NCBI GenBank assembly: GCA_030615605.1
Contig: JAUWYY010000001.1
Span: 186,001-250,000 of the forward strand
Direction of reading: 5' to 3'
Length of the DNA: 64,000 bases
Source: a bacterium
GTDB lineage: Bacteria; Armatimonadota; Zipacnadia; Zipacnadales; Zipacnadaceae
Shown: positions 15,046 to 23,053 of the stretch, piece after piece
How positions within the stretch are numbered: position 1 is the first letter of the stretch
Layout: the number at the start of each line of letters is the position of its first letter
Made by a program: the position numbers and the translations under genes
Notes under the pieces: generated by a model
Databases searched by the model: none
What the model saw: the letters and a program-made list of their open reading frames with translations, nothing else
Told to the model about the DNA's origin: nothing

Positions 15046-15300
15046 GTGATCGTTGACCAGGTATACGCAACCAGGAAAGCGAAAAACCACATGCTGCGCA
15101 AGCATGGTGTAGAGTGGCATGAAGTCCGCGAAGTAATGTTGCAGAAGAAGCTGCAGCCTCGGCGCGCCCGGACAGTGCGGGGAGAGAGGCGCTACTCCGT
15201 TGCAGGTCGCACAGAGACTGGACGCAAGCTTGTCGTATTCTTTGCCATAGAGGGACGGCGCGCCCGGGTAACCACAGCACGCCCCCCCAGGAGGAGTTAA
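15046..15300 (+). CDS. BrnT-like ribonuclease toxin
   Basis: An 84-residue basic protein with the BrnT-like pattern: HGVEWHEVREVML early, then ERRYSVAGRTETGRKLVVFFAIEGRRARVTTAR, the conserved R-Y-x-x-x-G-R-T-x-x-G-R-x-L core ending in the R-x-T-x-A-R strand. BrnT proteins are RelE-fold mRNA interferases neutralised by the BrnA antitoxin encoded just downstream, as found here (toxin first, 7-base gap). Start is a GTG at 15046 with a weak ribosome site; an ATG at 15091 would remove the first 15 residues. The family is inferred from motif pattern and gene order. Confidence 0.75.
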   Translation: MIVDQVYATRKAKNHMLRKHGVEWHEVREVMLQKKLQPRRARTVRGERRYSVAGRTETGRKLVVFFAIEGRRARVTTARPPRRS

Positions 15301-15307
15301 AAGGAAT

Positions 15308-15604
15308 ATGCCAAAAGAGAAGACTGCAGAGAAACTGGTCCCTCACTTTGAGTCCGAGGAAGAGGAGATCGAATTCTGGGATAAACACGATCTCGAAGAA
15401 TTCGACTGGGAGCCTGCTGATGACATTGTACTGGCGATAACGCCGGAACGAAAGCAGCCCGTGACTTTCAGGCTGGAACCGAGCGTGGTAGCGCAGCTAA
15501 AGGAAGTTGCTGGGCGGGCGGGCATTGGCTACCAGACGCTAATGCGTGGGCTTGTGAAACGCGGACTGGCTGAGATGCGACAGAGATCCAAGCGGGGCGC
15601 ATAA
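15308..15604 (+). CDS. BrnA/CopG-like antitoxin
   Basis: A 98-residue acidic N-terminus plus ribbon-helix-helix C-terminus. The segment EEEEIEFWDKHDLEEFDWEP matches the BrnA/CopG antitoxin entry (E-F-W-x-x-H-D), and VTFRLEPSVVAQLKEVAGRAG then YQTLMRGLVKRGL is the DNA-binding ribbon and two helices. Antitoxins of this type bind the toxin with the acidic arm and repress their own promoter. Strong ribosome site (aggaggagtt is close to the start). Confidence 0.85.
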   Translation: MPKEKTAEKLVPHFESEEEEIEFWDKHDLEEFDWEPADDIVLAITPERKQPVTFRLEPSVVAQLKEVAGRAGIGYQTLMRGLVKRGLAEMRQRSKRGA

Positions 15605-15613
15605 CTCTGCATT

Positions 15614-15679
15614 GCTCAGCGTGACCGAGCGGAGCGGATTTTAGTAGTCTCTGTCGAGCGCCGATAGGGTATTGACAAA
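15614..15679 (+). repeat. 66-nt duplicated promoter segment
   Basis: Aligns without gaps to 14910-14975 at an offset of 704 bases, with about 57 of 66 positions identical. It includes the -35 box and the remnant LSVTERSGF coding tail. The two toxin-antitoxin modules therefore share an upstream region by duplication. Confidence 0.85.
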
Positions 15680-15700
15680 GTAGGCAAGTGTGTGTACAAT
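15672..15700 (+). promoter_or_regulatory. promoter of toxin-antitoxin module 2
   Basis: TTGACA (15672-15677) and TACAAT (15695-15700) with a 17-base spacer, 45 bases before the antitoxin GTG. The shared upstream segment raises the possibility of cross-regulation between the modules. Confidence 0.8.
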
Positions 15701-15744
15701 GAAGTAGACATTGATTGCGCCAAAGAGATAAGGAGGAACGGAAA

Positions 15745-16044
15745 GTGACCACTGCAGCAGAAAGGAGCCTCGTCTCTGAAACTCTGTCGGTGAGTGAAGC
15801 CAGGCGGGACCTCTTGCGGCTACCGGAGAGGTTGGAAAAAGAGGACCTCAGCGCGCTCGCCGTCACGCGCCACGGGGAACCGGTGTTGGCGATTATGCCC
15901 TGGGCATTGTTCGAGAGCATTACAGAAACACTGGAGATTCTCGGCGACGAGAAGCTAATGGCCGCATTACGGGAGAGCATCGAGGCAATTAAGGCCGGCC
16001 GCACTTACACCTCGGAGCAGGCGAGGCAGAAGCTGGGCCTATGA
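15745..16044 (+). CDS. Phd/YefM-type antitoxin
   Basis: A 99-residue protein with the Phd/YefM fold: SETLSVSEARRDLLRLPERLE (N-terminal DNA-binding half), LSALAVTRHGEPVLAIMPWALFESITETLEIL (the hallmark strand and helix), then a C-terminal helix that binds toxin (IEAIKAGRTYTSEQARQKLGL). The GTG at 15745 follows aaggagg. It overlaps the downstream toxin by 4 bases (ATGA), the usual coupling in such modules. Confidence 0.88.
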   Translation: MTTAAERSLVSETLSVSEARRDLLRLPERLEKEDLSALAVTRHGEPVLAIMPWALFESITETLEILGDEKLMAALRESIEAIKAGRTYTSEQARQKLGL

Positions 16045-16364
16045 GTTACACCGTAGAATGGACCGAACCGGCGCTGGAGCTGTTGGGGGAGATAGCTGAC
16101 AACCGCATTCAGCGCAAGCTGCTGGAGATAGCGGATGAACTGGCCACCGATCCGGACAAGCGAGGTCGGCCTCTGGTAGGTGACCTCGCTGGTTACTGGT
16201 CAGTGCGCTGGTCTCGGTATCGAGTAGTTTACTTGATAGACGACGAAGCCCAGAAAGTGTACGTGCTGGCTGGGGGGATGAGACAGGAGGGGAAGCCCAG
16301 GGACATCTATGAGCTGGCCCGGAAGCTGCTGCGTCGGGGGCTGCTGGAGTCACCCAGCGAGTGA
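16041..16364 (+). CDS. RelE/ParE-family toxin
   Basis: A 107-residue RelE/ParE fold protein. Features: the initial strand SYTVEWTEPALELLGEI, the segment GRPLVGDLAGYWSVRWSRYRVVYLIDD with the typical L-x-G-x-x-R-x-R-x-x-Y-R core, and the last strand VYVLAGGMRQEG. The tail after residue 85 (ELARKLLRRGLLESPSE) is longer than usual. RelE members cleave mRNA at the ribosome and ParE members inhibit gyrase; sequence alone does not tell which applies. Confidence 0.88.
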   Translation: MSYTVEWTEPALELLGEIADNRIQRKLLEIADELATDPDKRGRPLVGDLAGYWSVRWSRYRVVYLIDDEAQKVYVLAGGMRQEGKPRDIYELARKLLRRGLLESPSE

Positions 16365-16385
16365 ACTGAATGCGGCTGCCGGCGC

Positions 16386-16411
16386 GGCTGGGCGAGGAGC
16401 TGCTGAGCGTG
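16386..16411 (+). repeat. 26-nt direct repeat, right copy (island flank)
   Basis: Exact copy of 14894-14919, in frame LGEELLSV, followed by unrelated sequence (AEEFPGQSE) to a stop at about 16452. Bounds the toxin-antitoxin pair on the right. Confidence 0.85.
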
Positions 16412-16526
16412 GCCGAGGAATTCCCGGGTCAGTCGGAGAACACTATCACTGGTAAGAGACCATATCGCTAATTTCCGCTGAGGACGGGCGGTGCTCTCTC
16501 CGCTCGCAGTCCAAGGAGGGGTACAT

Positions 16527-17783
16527 ATGCCGTCGACAACAACATTGAATCAGGGCTTCGGCTCGGCTTCGCACCGGTGGGGCCTGCCGTGCCTCCTCGC
16601 TCTGACCGTACTGGTGTTGGGAGATTTGGGCACCTCCAGGGTGGTCTCTGCCGACCTGCCCCCAGCCGAAGCCCCCGCACCGGTGCTCGTCGGAGGCGTA
16701 CCTTTCGTCTCGATCAAAGAAGGCTGCGCGATCGAGCATCCTGCGCTGATCAAAGTGTACCACCCCTCCTCCCGCGCAGCACACATGATGGTGCTTCGCT
16801 ACCACCGGCCGGACGCCAAGACGTGGGAAGACTACCTCGAGGCTACCGACGAGCAGAATGGACCGCTGCGAGAGGAATGGGGAGACGGCAAGACCCTCGA
16901 CGAGCTTCGTGCTCTCCTGTCCGCCGGCAATCCCGTGCTTGTCGTCACTGCAAACACGCCCTACGCACATGAACTCTACGGCATCTTCGAGATGCTAATC
17001 GGCGGAGGAGCCCAATTCGGCGTGAACCTGCAGGACCTTGACTCCCAGGACTACTCGTCGCGGATTGTGGGCCGCATGGTGGGCCTGGATGTGCACCGCA
17101 AGATCGGCGAGTCCTTCCCGATGAACCCTCTCCACGAGATCGCGACGCGCTGTGTGCGCGTGGTGGTCGGGTTTGACCTGGCCCGCCGCGTGGTCATCGT
17201 CCACGATCCAGTGTTCGGCCCCGCCTGGGAGGTGCCTTACGATGACTTCGAGGCGATGTGGTCCGCCGCCGACCGTATGTACTGTGTCCTCATGCCGAAG
17301 GACGGCGCCCGGCCATCTCTAGCAATGACTGCGGCATACCCGCCGCGGACCCCGGATCAGCAAGCGGCGGAGTACTACCTCTACGGCTACTCGCTGGCGG
17401 CCACGGGAAGGCCTGCCGAGGCGGAAGAGCGGTATCGCGCCGGCCTGAACATCAGGGATCTCTCGGCAGGCTACCGGTTCATCTTCCTTCAGGAGCGAGG
17501 GTACCTGGCCTACCGCCAGAAGCGGAGCCAGAAGGCCCTGGCGCTTCTCCGTCGGACGACGGAACAGATCCCCCAGGCGCCGGGCCCGTGGTTTCTGATG
17601 GCCCAGATCTGCCGCGAGACAGGGGCAGGCGGAGGCAAGTCGGCCGCAGATGAGTTCCAACGGACGGCCGAGAAACTTGCGGGTGACGAGGAGGCGCTGG
17701 GGGCCGGGCTGGAGGCCTTTCCGGACAACCTCCTCAGCTTCGCGCCCTTGATAACCGTAATACCCGGTCCCGCGCCCAAGTAG
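16527..17783 (+). CDS. secreted C39-like peptidase-fold protein with TPR repeats
   Basis: A 418-residue protein with a signal peptide (residues about 18-44, ending VVSA). Residues about 52-255 resemble the C39/papain-like fold: IKEGCAIEHPALIKVYHP, then TLDELRALLSAGNPVLVVTA, and VVVGFDLARRVVIVHDPVFGP with PYDDFEAMW. The usual His before VVVG is replaced (CVRVVVG) and the CGPA Cys motif is not recognisable, so it may be inactive. Residues about 280-385 are TPR repeats (YYLYGYSLAATGRPAEAEERYRAGL). The ATG at 16527 follows a strong ribosome site (aaggagggg). Codons ending in C dominate (CTC, GTC, ATC), unlike the neighbours, which suggests transfer. Confidence 0.7.
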   Translation: MPSTTTLNQGFGSASHRWGLPCLLALTVLVLGDLGTSRVVSADLPPAEAPAPVLVGGVPFVSIKEGCAIEHPALIKVYHPSSRAAHMMVLRYHRPDAKTWEDYLEATDEQNGPLREEWGDGKTLDELRALLSAGNPVLVVTANTPYAHELYGIFEMLIGGGAQFGVNLQDLDSQDYSSRIVGRMVGLDVHRKIGESFPMNPLHEIATRCVRVVVGFDLARRVVIVHDPVFGPAWEVPYDDFEAMWSAADRMYCVLMPKDGARPSLAMTAAYPPRTPDQQAAEYYLYGYSLAATGRPAEAEERYRAGLNIRDLSAGYRFIFLQERGYLAYRQKRSQKALALLRRTTEQIPQAPGPWFLMAQICRETGAGGGKSAADEFQRTAEKLAGDEEALGAGLEAFPDNLLSFAPLITVIPGPAPK

Positions 17784-17935
17784 TTAGCCTAGACCCGCGT
17801 GACGGTACAGCGCAAGGACAACGGGGGATTTGTCGGCTTGGGCAATTTGCAGCACAAACTGCCCAACTGCTCTGATGTCGGAGGCCGCGTCAGAGTACCC
17901 ACACGACACGCTGAGAGTGCAGAGGAGGCAGACAG

Positions 17936-18352
17936 GTGAACACGCATAGAGACACTGACGAGGGCAAGGCCAGGCCGTCCGTCTGGCCGGTGTATGTCGT
18001 GGCGGCAATAGTCGGGGCCGTAAGCCTGCAGGCCGTGGCAGGGCTGTTTAGCGGTCTATATTTTAATAGTCCTGTAGTCCTGTTCGGCTTTGTGACAATC
18101 TGGGGCCTAGTGCGGCTGCGTCGGTGGGGATGGTGGTGCGGGGCAGTTTGGACGAGCCTCGCTATAGTAGGGCTCGTAGGCTTAGGCTTGGCGTTCTTAG
18201 CAACACGGCGGGATATTGGAGGGGAGCTGTTTCTGGGCTTCTTCGTCTTCTTTGTCGGGCTGCCGGGACTCATCACGATAGCTCTGTTCATGTGGGTATT
18301 GGCAACCCGCCGCCAGTTATTCTTCCCACCGAAGCCAGAGCACGAGGAATAG
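17936..18352 (+). CDS. four-helix membrane protein, unknown
   Basis: A 138-residue protein with four likely membrane helices (residues about 18-42, 46-58, 68-88, 96-122) and charged ends. Start GTG at 17936 with ribosome site gaggaggcag. It contains a WGLVRLRRWGWWCGAVW segment between helices two and three. No family recognised; hydrophobicity, ribosome site and coding-like composition are the evidence. Confidence 0.65.
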   Translation: MNTHRDTDEGKARPSVWPVYVVAAIVGAVSLQAVAGLFSGLYFNSPVVLFGFVTIWGLVRLRRWGWWCGAVWTSLAIVGLVGLGLAFLATRRDIGGELFLGFFVFFVGLPGLITIALFMWVLATRRQLFFPPKPEHEE

Positions 18353-18517
18353 CCCACAGGCGCACAGGAAGCCCGTAGAGCGAAAGTTAGCGCACCAGGG
18401 GCAACTGGCAGGAGGGAAAGATAACGCTGAAGGGCGGGTAGTAGCCCCTGTCAGACCTTGAGCTGACGGTCAAGCCGGCGGGCGAAGTGCGACAATTACG
18501 CAGGTGGAGGCAGCGGA

Positions 18518-18712
18518 ATGAAACGTATTCTCACGGGCGCTCTGGTCATCCTGCTATTCTTGCTCATCAGCGCAGCCATTATCAGCGCCATTATCTATCT
18601 TTTGCCCTTCGTTGTCGGTGTTATATTAGTGGTAGCCATTATACTGGTGTTCATCCCCCTGTGCTGGGCCGTGGGCGCTATTGTTCTGTGGCTATCACCA
18701 AAGCGGAAATGA
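18518..18712 (+). CDS. small two-helix membrane protein
   Basis: Sixty-four residues, almost entirely two hydrophobic helices (residues 5-28 and 32-58) capped by KR at the start and SPKRK at the end, so both termini are probably cytoplasmic. The ATG is preceded by aggtggaggcagcgga. Unknown function; such proteins may be stress-linked or act on envelope complexes. Confidence 0.6.
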   Translation: MKRILTGALVILLFLLISAAIISAIIYLLPFVVGVILVVAIILVFIPLCWAVGAIVLWLSPKRK

Positions 18713-18806
18713 CAACAATTAAATACCATACCATATCAAGCGCGGCTGACCGGCAAGCAGGCGGGAATCTAGAACTACAGATCGTTTTAGACAAGGGAGG
18801 GTCACA

Positions 18807-19022
18807 ATGCTTCAACAAGGCAAGCCCGAAGAGAGCAGCAAAGAGGATGTGTTGATATGTCCGCTCCTGGCAACGCGACCACCAACACTTGATGACTCGT
18901 TCAAGCGAATGGTAGGGGCCACTATTCCCAATTCGTGTCTGGGCGAGGACTGTGCATGGTGGAACGCCGAACGCATGGAGTGCGCGGTGCTCTCGCTGGT
19001 GCGCATGTCCATAGCGGAATAG
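18807..19022 (+). CDS. small Cys-containing protein, possible metal binding
   Basis: Seventy-one residues with Cys at VLICPLL, NSCLGEDCAWWNAERMECAVL. The CLGEDCAWW segment with a further Cys seven residues later recalls small proteins found in many bacteria and phages with a CPL...C-x4-C-A-W-W pattern, probably zinc-binding. Excellent ribosome site (aagggagggtcaca). Function unknown. It is unrelated to the neighbouring membrane genes as far as I can see. Confidence 0.65.
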   Translation: MLQQGKPEESSKEDVLICPLLATRPPTLDDSFKRMVGATIPNSCLGEDCAWWNAERMECAVLSLVRMSIAE

Positions 19023-19121
19023 CACAGCCAGCAACGCAGGCGCACGACCTGGGTGAAGCTTGGGGCGACGGTCAACGAGTTTCCGGGACTGTGACGGTGT
19101 CGGGCCGAAGTTGGGAACTCG

Positions 19122-19150
19122 TGGACAGGCGCGGGTGGCTGTGCTAATAT
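19122..19150 (+). promoter_or_regulatory. promoter of tRNA-Leu(TAA)
   Basis: TGGACA (19122-19127) and TAATAT (19145-19150) with a 17-base spacer, 10 bases before the tRNA. Confidence 0.6.
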
Positions 19151-19160
19151 TGTAGTCAAC

Positions 19161-19249
19161 GCCGGGGTGGCGGAATTGGCAGACGCACGGGACTTAAAAT
19201 CCTGGGCCCCTAGCGGGGCGTGCGGGTTCGACTCCCGCCCCCGGCACCA
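19161..19249 (+). tRNA. tRNA-Leu(TAA)
   Basis: Acceptor GCCGGGG/CCCCGGC, anticodon loop CTTAAAA (anticodon TAA), long variable arm, T loop GTTCGACTC, A73, encoded CCA. Confidence 0.96.
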
Positions 19250-19294
19250 GCGCAATACCAGCGGAGCTGCTCATCGCTTTTCAGAAACTGACCA

Positions 19295-19792
19295 ATGGCT
19301 GAAGAGGCAGTGACAAGAGATTCTCGCGGTGGCTATGAGCGACCGCTGCCGGCGACCGATGATCTGGGCAGAGGCATATTGTCGCCGGCGCGAGTGGCGG
19401 CACTGTTGATAATGGGCGGCGCCGGTGCGATTCTGATGGCTGCGCATCTGTTGTTGCCCGACTCCAGCGGCTACGGCACCCATGAGCAGATGTTCCTACT
19501 GCCCTGTATTTTTCGCTGGGTGACGGGCCTGCCCTGTCCGTTCTGTGGCATGACAACGGCCTTCGCGCTGCTGGCCCGTGGGGAATGGGCAGCCGCCTTT
19601 GGGATTCACGTGCTTGGGCCTGTTGCTTACGTGTTTACCTGGGGGGTGCTGCTGGCCGGTGGAGTGGGGCTGGTGCGCAACCGTCGGGCACTGCCGCAAT
19701 GGCTGTTTGGTCAGCGCGGCGGTCGAGTTATTCTGTTGATTATCCTGCTGGGTTGGGTCGCTAATCTAGCCCGCGTCCTGTTGCGGACTTGA
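19295..19792 (+). CDS. DUF2752 membrane protein
   Basis: A 165-residue protein with three membrane helices (residues about 32-50, 96-122, 144-163). The diagnostic DUF2752 motif is present: LPCIFRWVTGLPCPFCGMTTAFALLARGEW, with the two paired cysteines and the G-M-T-x-A-F segment. Members are small integral membrane proteins of unknown function, widely spread in soil and aquatic bacteria. Confidence 0.88.
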   Translation: MAEEAVTRDSRGGYERPLPATDDLGRGILSPARVAALLIMGGAGAILMAAHLLLPDSSGYGTHEQMFLLPCIFRWVTGLPCPFCGMTTAFALLARGEWAAAFGIHVLGPVAYVFTWGVLLAGGVGLVRNRRALPQWLFGQRGGRVILLIILLGWVANLARVLLRT

Positions 19793-19835
19793 ATTACGGA
19801 TGCTTAGATAGTCGGCGAAATGTTGTGTAGAGATG

Positions 19836-19863
19836 TTGACAGATAATTTGTGATGGGTATAAT
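19836..19863 (+). promoter_or_regulatory. promoter and long leader of the aspartokinase gene
   Basis: Consensus TTGACA (19836-19841) and TATAAT (19858-19863) with a 16-base spacer. It leaves a leader of about 140 bases before the start at 20012, containing a stable hairpin (CTGGGC-CAGC-GCCCAG near 19888). I could not match it to the lysine riboswitch or a T-box. Confidence 0.8.
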
Positions 19864-20011
19864 TACCGCAGCGATCATATTTTTTGGTAAGCATCTGGGC
19901 CAGCGCCCAGAGCAGTTGGCTAAGGACCGGAGCGATGGAGGGGTGGGTTGCTAGCCACATTACGTTGAATGTGCAAGGCCACTGCTCGGCTGCGGGCGCT
20001 TGAAAGGAGCT

Positions 20012-20878
20012 ATGTCTACGCAAATCCCGGTACTAAAGTTTGGAGGCAGGGTGCTACAGGGTCATCAGAGATTTGGCCCGGATGAAAGTGATGTGATAGA
20101 GCAGTGCCACCAACTTCAGAATCCTAATGAGATATACCGGCTCGTTGAGCAACGACGTAACCAGGCCCGCGCCCGTCGCCTTCGTGAAATCGCGGAGGAC
20201 TTTATTTTGCCTCTGCGCGCCGATGGGCTTGTCCCGGTGGTAGTGGTATCAGCCTTTGACTGGGCCACCGACAAGCTTGACCAATTGAGTACCTACATCG
20301 CTTCTGAGCCGGTGGCTCGAGAGTATGCGCGCTTGTTGATGAGCGGTGAACTGCGGGCTAACTCTTCCCTGGCTATGATGCTGGAGGTCCTGGGTTGTAC
20401 CGCCTATTCAATGACTGGCCGGGAATCGGGCATACGGACTACGGGTGGCGCGGTGGGGGCGCTAATTGAATCGGTGGATGAAGGATATCTTCGCCACCTT
20501 ATTGGGGAGGGAATCGTGCCAGTCATCGCCGGCTTTCAAGGTTATTACCGAGATCCGGAGACTGGGCGCAATGAGGTTTCCATTCTGGGGCGGGGCGGCT
20601 CGAACCTAACTGCTGTGGCTCTGGCCCATGCCCTGGGCCAGCCGAAAGCCACCATGTATAGCAACGTAGATGGCATCTACGACCGAGCTCCGTCTGTCTA
20701 TGATGATGCGCAGAAGATCGAGGAAGTAGGCGGCCGCGAACTGCTGCAGTGGCCGGACTTCCCGCAGATCATCCAACAGGAAGCAGTGCAGTACGCCTTG
20801 GGCTGCGGGATTGATATTTGGATTCGCAGTGGCTTTGATCCGGAGCTTGGTGGAACCCGAATTATATGCTCTGAATGA
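20012..20878 (+). CDS. aspartokinase-like amino-acid kinase without ACT domains
   Basis: A 288-residue kinase of the aspartokinase branch, which phosphorylates aspartate as the first step to lysine, threonine and methionine. Seen: VLKFGG at the N-terminus, VVVVSAFDWATDKLDQL, the substrate region SGELRANSSLAMML, SILGRGGSNLTAVALAHALGQ (ATP site), and MYSNVDGIYDRAPSVY followed by the helix LQWPDF. Normal aspartokinases continue with two ACT domains (over 400 residues); this one ends at the catalytic domain, so it should be insensitive to lysine or threonine feedback or use a separate regulator. ATG 20012 with ribosome site aaaggagc. Confidence 0.85.
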   Translation: MSTQIPVLKFGGRVLQGHQRFGPDESDVIEQCHQLQNPNEIYRLVEQRRNQARARRLREIAEDFILPLRADGLVPVVVVSAFDWATDKLDQLSTYIASEPVAREYARLLMSGELRANSSLAMMLEVLGCTAYSMTGRESGIRTTGGAVGALIESVDEGYLRHLIGEGIVPVIAGFQGYYRDPETGRNEVSILGRGGSNLTAVALAHALGQPKATMYSNVDGIYDRAPSVYDDAQKIEEVGGRELLQWPDFPQIIQQEAVQYALGCGIDIWIRSGFDPELGGTRIICSE

Positions 20879-20932
20879 CTGCTGACGGATGTGTCTTTAG
20901 CTGCTGGCAGAGAATCGGCCAGGACTGTTGGC

Positions 20933-20961
20933 TTGTATTGATGCTTGTTGTGTGCTATAAT
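20933..20961 (+). promoter_or_regulatory. promoter of the secreted-protein cluster
   Basis: TTGTAT (20933-20938) and TATAAT (20956-20961) with a 17-base spacer, 122 bases before the first gene of the cluster at 21084. Confidence 0.6.
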
Positions 20962-21083
20962 GATTATGTTGAGGACTGGTTGGTGAGAGTGGAGGCATAG
21001 TGGGACGTTTGGACAATTGGTCGCAATAGGCTCGCGCCCCCGAGCAACCCGGGACAAGATATATTCAGAGGGAGAGTTAGCTA

Positions 21084-23003
21084 ATGTATCAGATACGACA
21101 CCTGCCACTGCTCAGGCCTTTGACACTCTTTGTTGCAGTCTCGTTGATCTTCCCCTACGGTCTTGTTTCTTCTGCCTATGGCCAGACCTTCACCGAGATA
21201 ACCTCCGCAGCGGTGCTGCCTATTCAGGACGGCACTGGCGCGGAGTCACTTGTAGTCGCTGAGAAGGCCACAGACGCTGTAGCGTTGGCCTTAGAGGGCT
21301 CTGGTGAGTTCAGGGTTATCTCCCGGCGAGATCTGAAAGCGGCGCTTTCCGATCTTGGCCTGGAGCCGCCGTTCATGGCTGGTCAGCAGGTACGCGTGGG
21401 TGAACACCTGAGGGTGAATAAGGTAATTACCGGTGTTATTCATGAAGTGAAAGTCAACAGCCGAACAGGTCAATGCCGGGTTCGGCTTGAAGTCAAGGCC
21501 ATGGATGTTCGCCTAAAGGGTATCCTTGACGGAGCCATGGTGGAACTCGAAACCTTGCCCATTCCAGGGTGGCAGGGCGAGGACGTGACTGTAGCCAATG
21601 AGGCACTGCGTCTGGCTGCCGAGAAAGCAGTCACAGAAATGCTACGCCGCCACGTGCCGCGTGGCAGCGTTCTCCACGTGGATGAGTTGGGGACCATTTT
21701 GCTTAGCATTGGTCTCAACGAGGGCGTCTACGACGGCCAGCAGATGCTGGTGGTTCGACCGGATTGGAATCCGGACCTGGAGGAAGTCGTGGTCAGGGTT
21801 GTCGGCGATATGCAGATCGTCCAGGCCGATCCCCGCACATCCAAAGGTAAGGCGCTGGCCGGCAGCCAGTGGCCGGAGACCGGGGATAAGGTATATGCGC
21901 TGTATACCCCGGCTCGAGTCGTACGCCAGATAGAGCACAAACAACACATCACCAAGTCACTGCGAAAGTTCTGGGCTCTTGGCATGCTGGCGCTCGCGGG
22001 GTTCATCGGCTTTAGCACCAAGGGGACAACCGGCCCCCCCGGCGCTGACGCGCAGATCGGCCAGGAGGGCGCAGGTGGGACACCCTTTATCAGACTCAAC
22101 GTCCATCGCGGCTTCCTTCCAGAAACTTCTCAGGTTCATGCGTGGCTGTTTTACAGGGGCTCCACACTCGGGATGCTGGCCACCCCCGATAATTTTGTGG
22201 CGGCAACCTTTGAACCACGCATAGAGCTCTGGGATGATACACCGGAGGCCGGGGCACTAATGATCTTTGAGGGAGAATTCAGCTATCTTGACCGCACCGG
22301 CGCGGAAGCCGAGGGCACCATAGAAATAGAGGTCATCGATCCGCCTCTCGTACCTGGCGACACCTACTGCTACCGAGTGCAACGCATCGTGGACCCGGGG
22401 TTTGTGCAACTGCCAAATGGCGGGGGTGGAGGAGACGGTGACGAAGGCGAAGAACCAGCGCAAGTGCGGCCCGCGGGGGGTAGCTTGCTTGTGGAGCCGG
22501 AAGAGGCCGTAGGCGAACCCAGCCGGGCGGTCGGGCCCGTCACCTACTTTGACCCGGCAGTGTTGGTTTCACCGACCAATAACAACGAGAATGTTGATCC
22601 GACGGACGTCACCTTCGAATGGACCCCCTCGGACGGCCCCGACCAGTATCAGGTGCAGGTTTATAGCGACATGAACTTAACCAACCTTGTATACCGGAGT
22701 CCGGAGCTGTCGTGGACCGGGGGATCGGTGATGACTCACACCGTCACCAGCACGCTTTTCGCTGGCACCACAACCTATTGGTGGGTTGTTTGTAACCGCA
22801 AATACGGAGAGGCCCAACCCATTGCGCGGATCGGTGGTCAGGATCGGTCTGGCTGGATTTACAGTAACAAGTGGAGCTTTACGACAATCGACATGCCGCC
22901 TTTTCCTCCCAGTGTTGCGGCCGGCGACCGACCCAGCCGACCCAGCTCGCGCAGCGGCTGGTGGGGCGAGCGTGGTACCGGATTCGGCGGATCGCGGCGC
23001 TAA
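21084..23003 (+). CDS. secreted CsgG/FlgT-like protein with C-terminal fibronectin-like domain
   Basis: A 639-residue protein with a signal peptide (cleavage near AYGQ, residue 33). Residues about 40-185 have a CsgG-like pattern: AAVLPIQDGTGAE, ALALEGSGEFRVISRRDLKAALSDLG, KVITGVIHEVKVNS. Residues about 193-278 resemble the C-terminal domain of FlgT (GTILLSIGLNEGVYDGQQMLVVR, then GDKVYALY). A hydrophobic helix (about 297-311) follows, then beta domains, a Gly/Asp-rich linker, and an FN3/Ig-like domain near residues 500-610 (LVSPTNNNENVDPTDVTFEWTPSDGPDQYQVQV). The end is rich in Arg, Ser and Gly. Related in layout to 29247-30308. Role unknown; possibly an envelope assembly or anchoring protein. 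Confidence 0.7.
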   Translation: MYQIRHLPLLRPLTLFVAVSLIFPYGLVSSAYGQTFTEITSAAVLPIQDGTGAESLVVAEKATDAVALALEGSGEFRVISRRDLKAALSDLGLEPPFMAGQQVRVGEHLRVNKVITGVIHEVKVNSRTGQCRVRLEVKAMDVRLKGILDGAMVELETLPIPGWQGEDVTVANEALRLAAEKAVTEMLRRHVPRGSVLHVDELGTILLSIGLNEGVYDGQQMLVVRPDWNPDLEEVVVRVVGDMQIVQADPRTSKGKALAGSQWPETGDKVYALYTPARVVRQIEHKQHITKSLRKFWALGMLALAGFIGFSTKGTTGPPGADAQIGQEGAGGTPFIRLNVHRGFLPETSQVHAWLFYRGSTLGMLATPDNFVAATFEPRIELWDDTPEAGALMIFEGEFSYLDRTGAEAEGTIEIEVIDPPLVPGDTYCYRVQRIVDPGFVQLPNGGGGGDGDEGEEPAQVRPAGGSLLVEPEEAVGEPSRAVGPVTYFDPAVLVSPTNNNENVDPTDVTFEWTPSDGPDQYQVQVYSDMNLTNLVYRSPELSWTGGSVMTHTVTSTLFAGTTTYWWVVCNRKYGEAQPIARIGGQDRSGWIYSNKWSFTTIDMPPFPPSVAAGDRPSRPSSRSGWWGERGTGFGGSRR

Positions 23004-23053
23004 GGTTGGGTCCGAGTATCGGTCTCTAAGAGATTCACTGTAACAACAAGTTT

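Noticed and set aside
16446-16970. A 174-codon minus-strand frame opposite the C39-like gene
   Set aside because: It is a shadow of the GC-rich signal-peptide gene on the plus strand.
19864-20011. A lysine riboswitch or T-box in the aspartokinase leader
   Set aside because: The leader has a stable hairpin but lacks the conserved lysine-riboswitch core and the T-box antiterminator sequence; only a generic leader is claimed.
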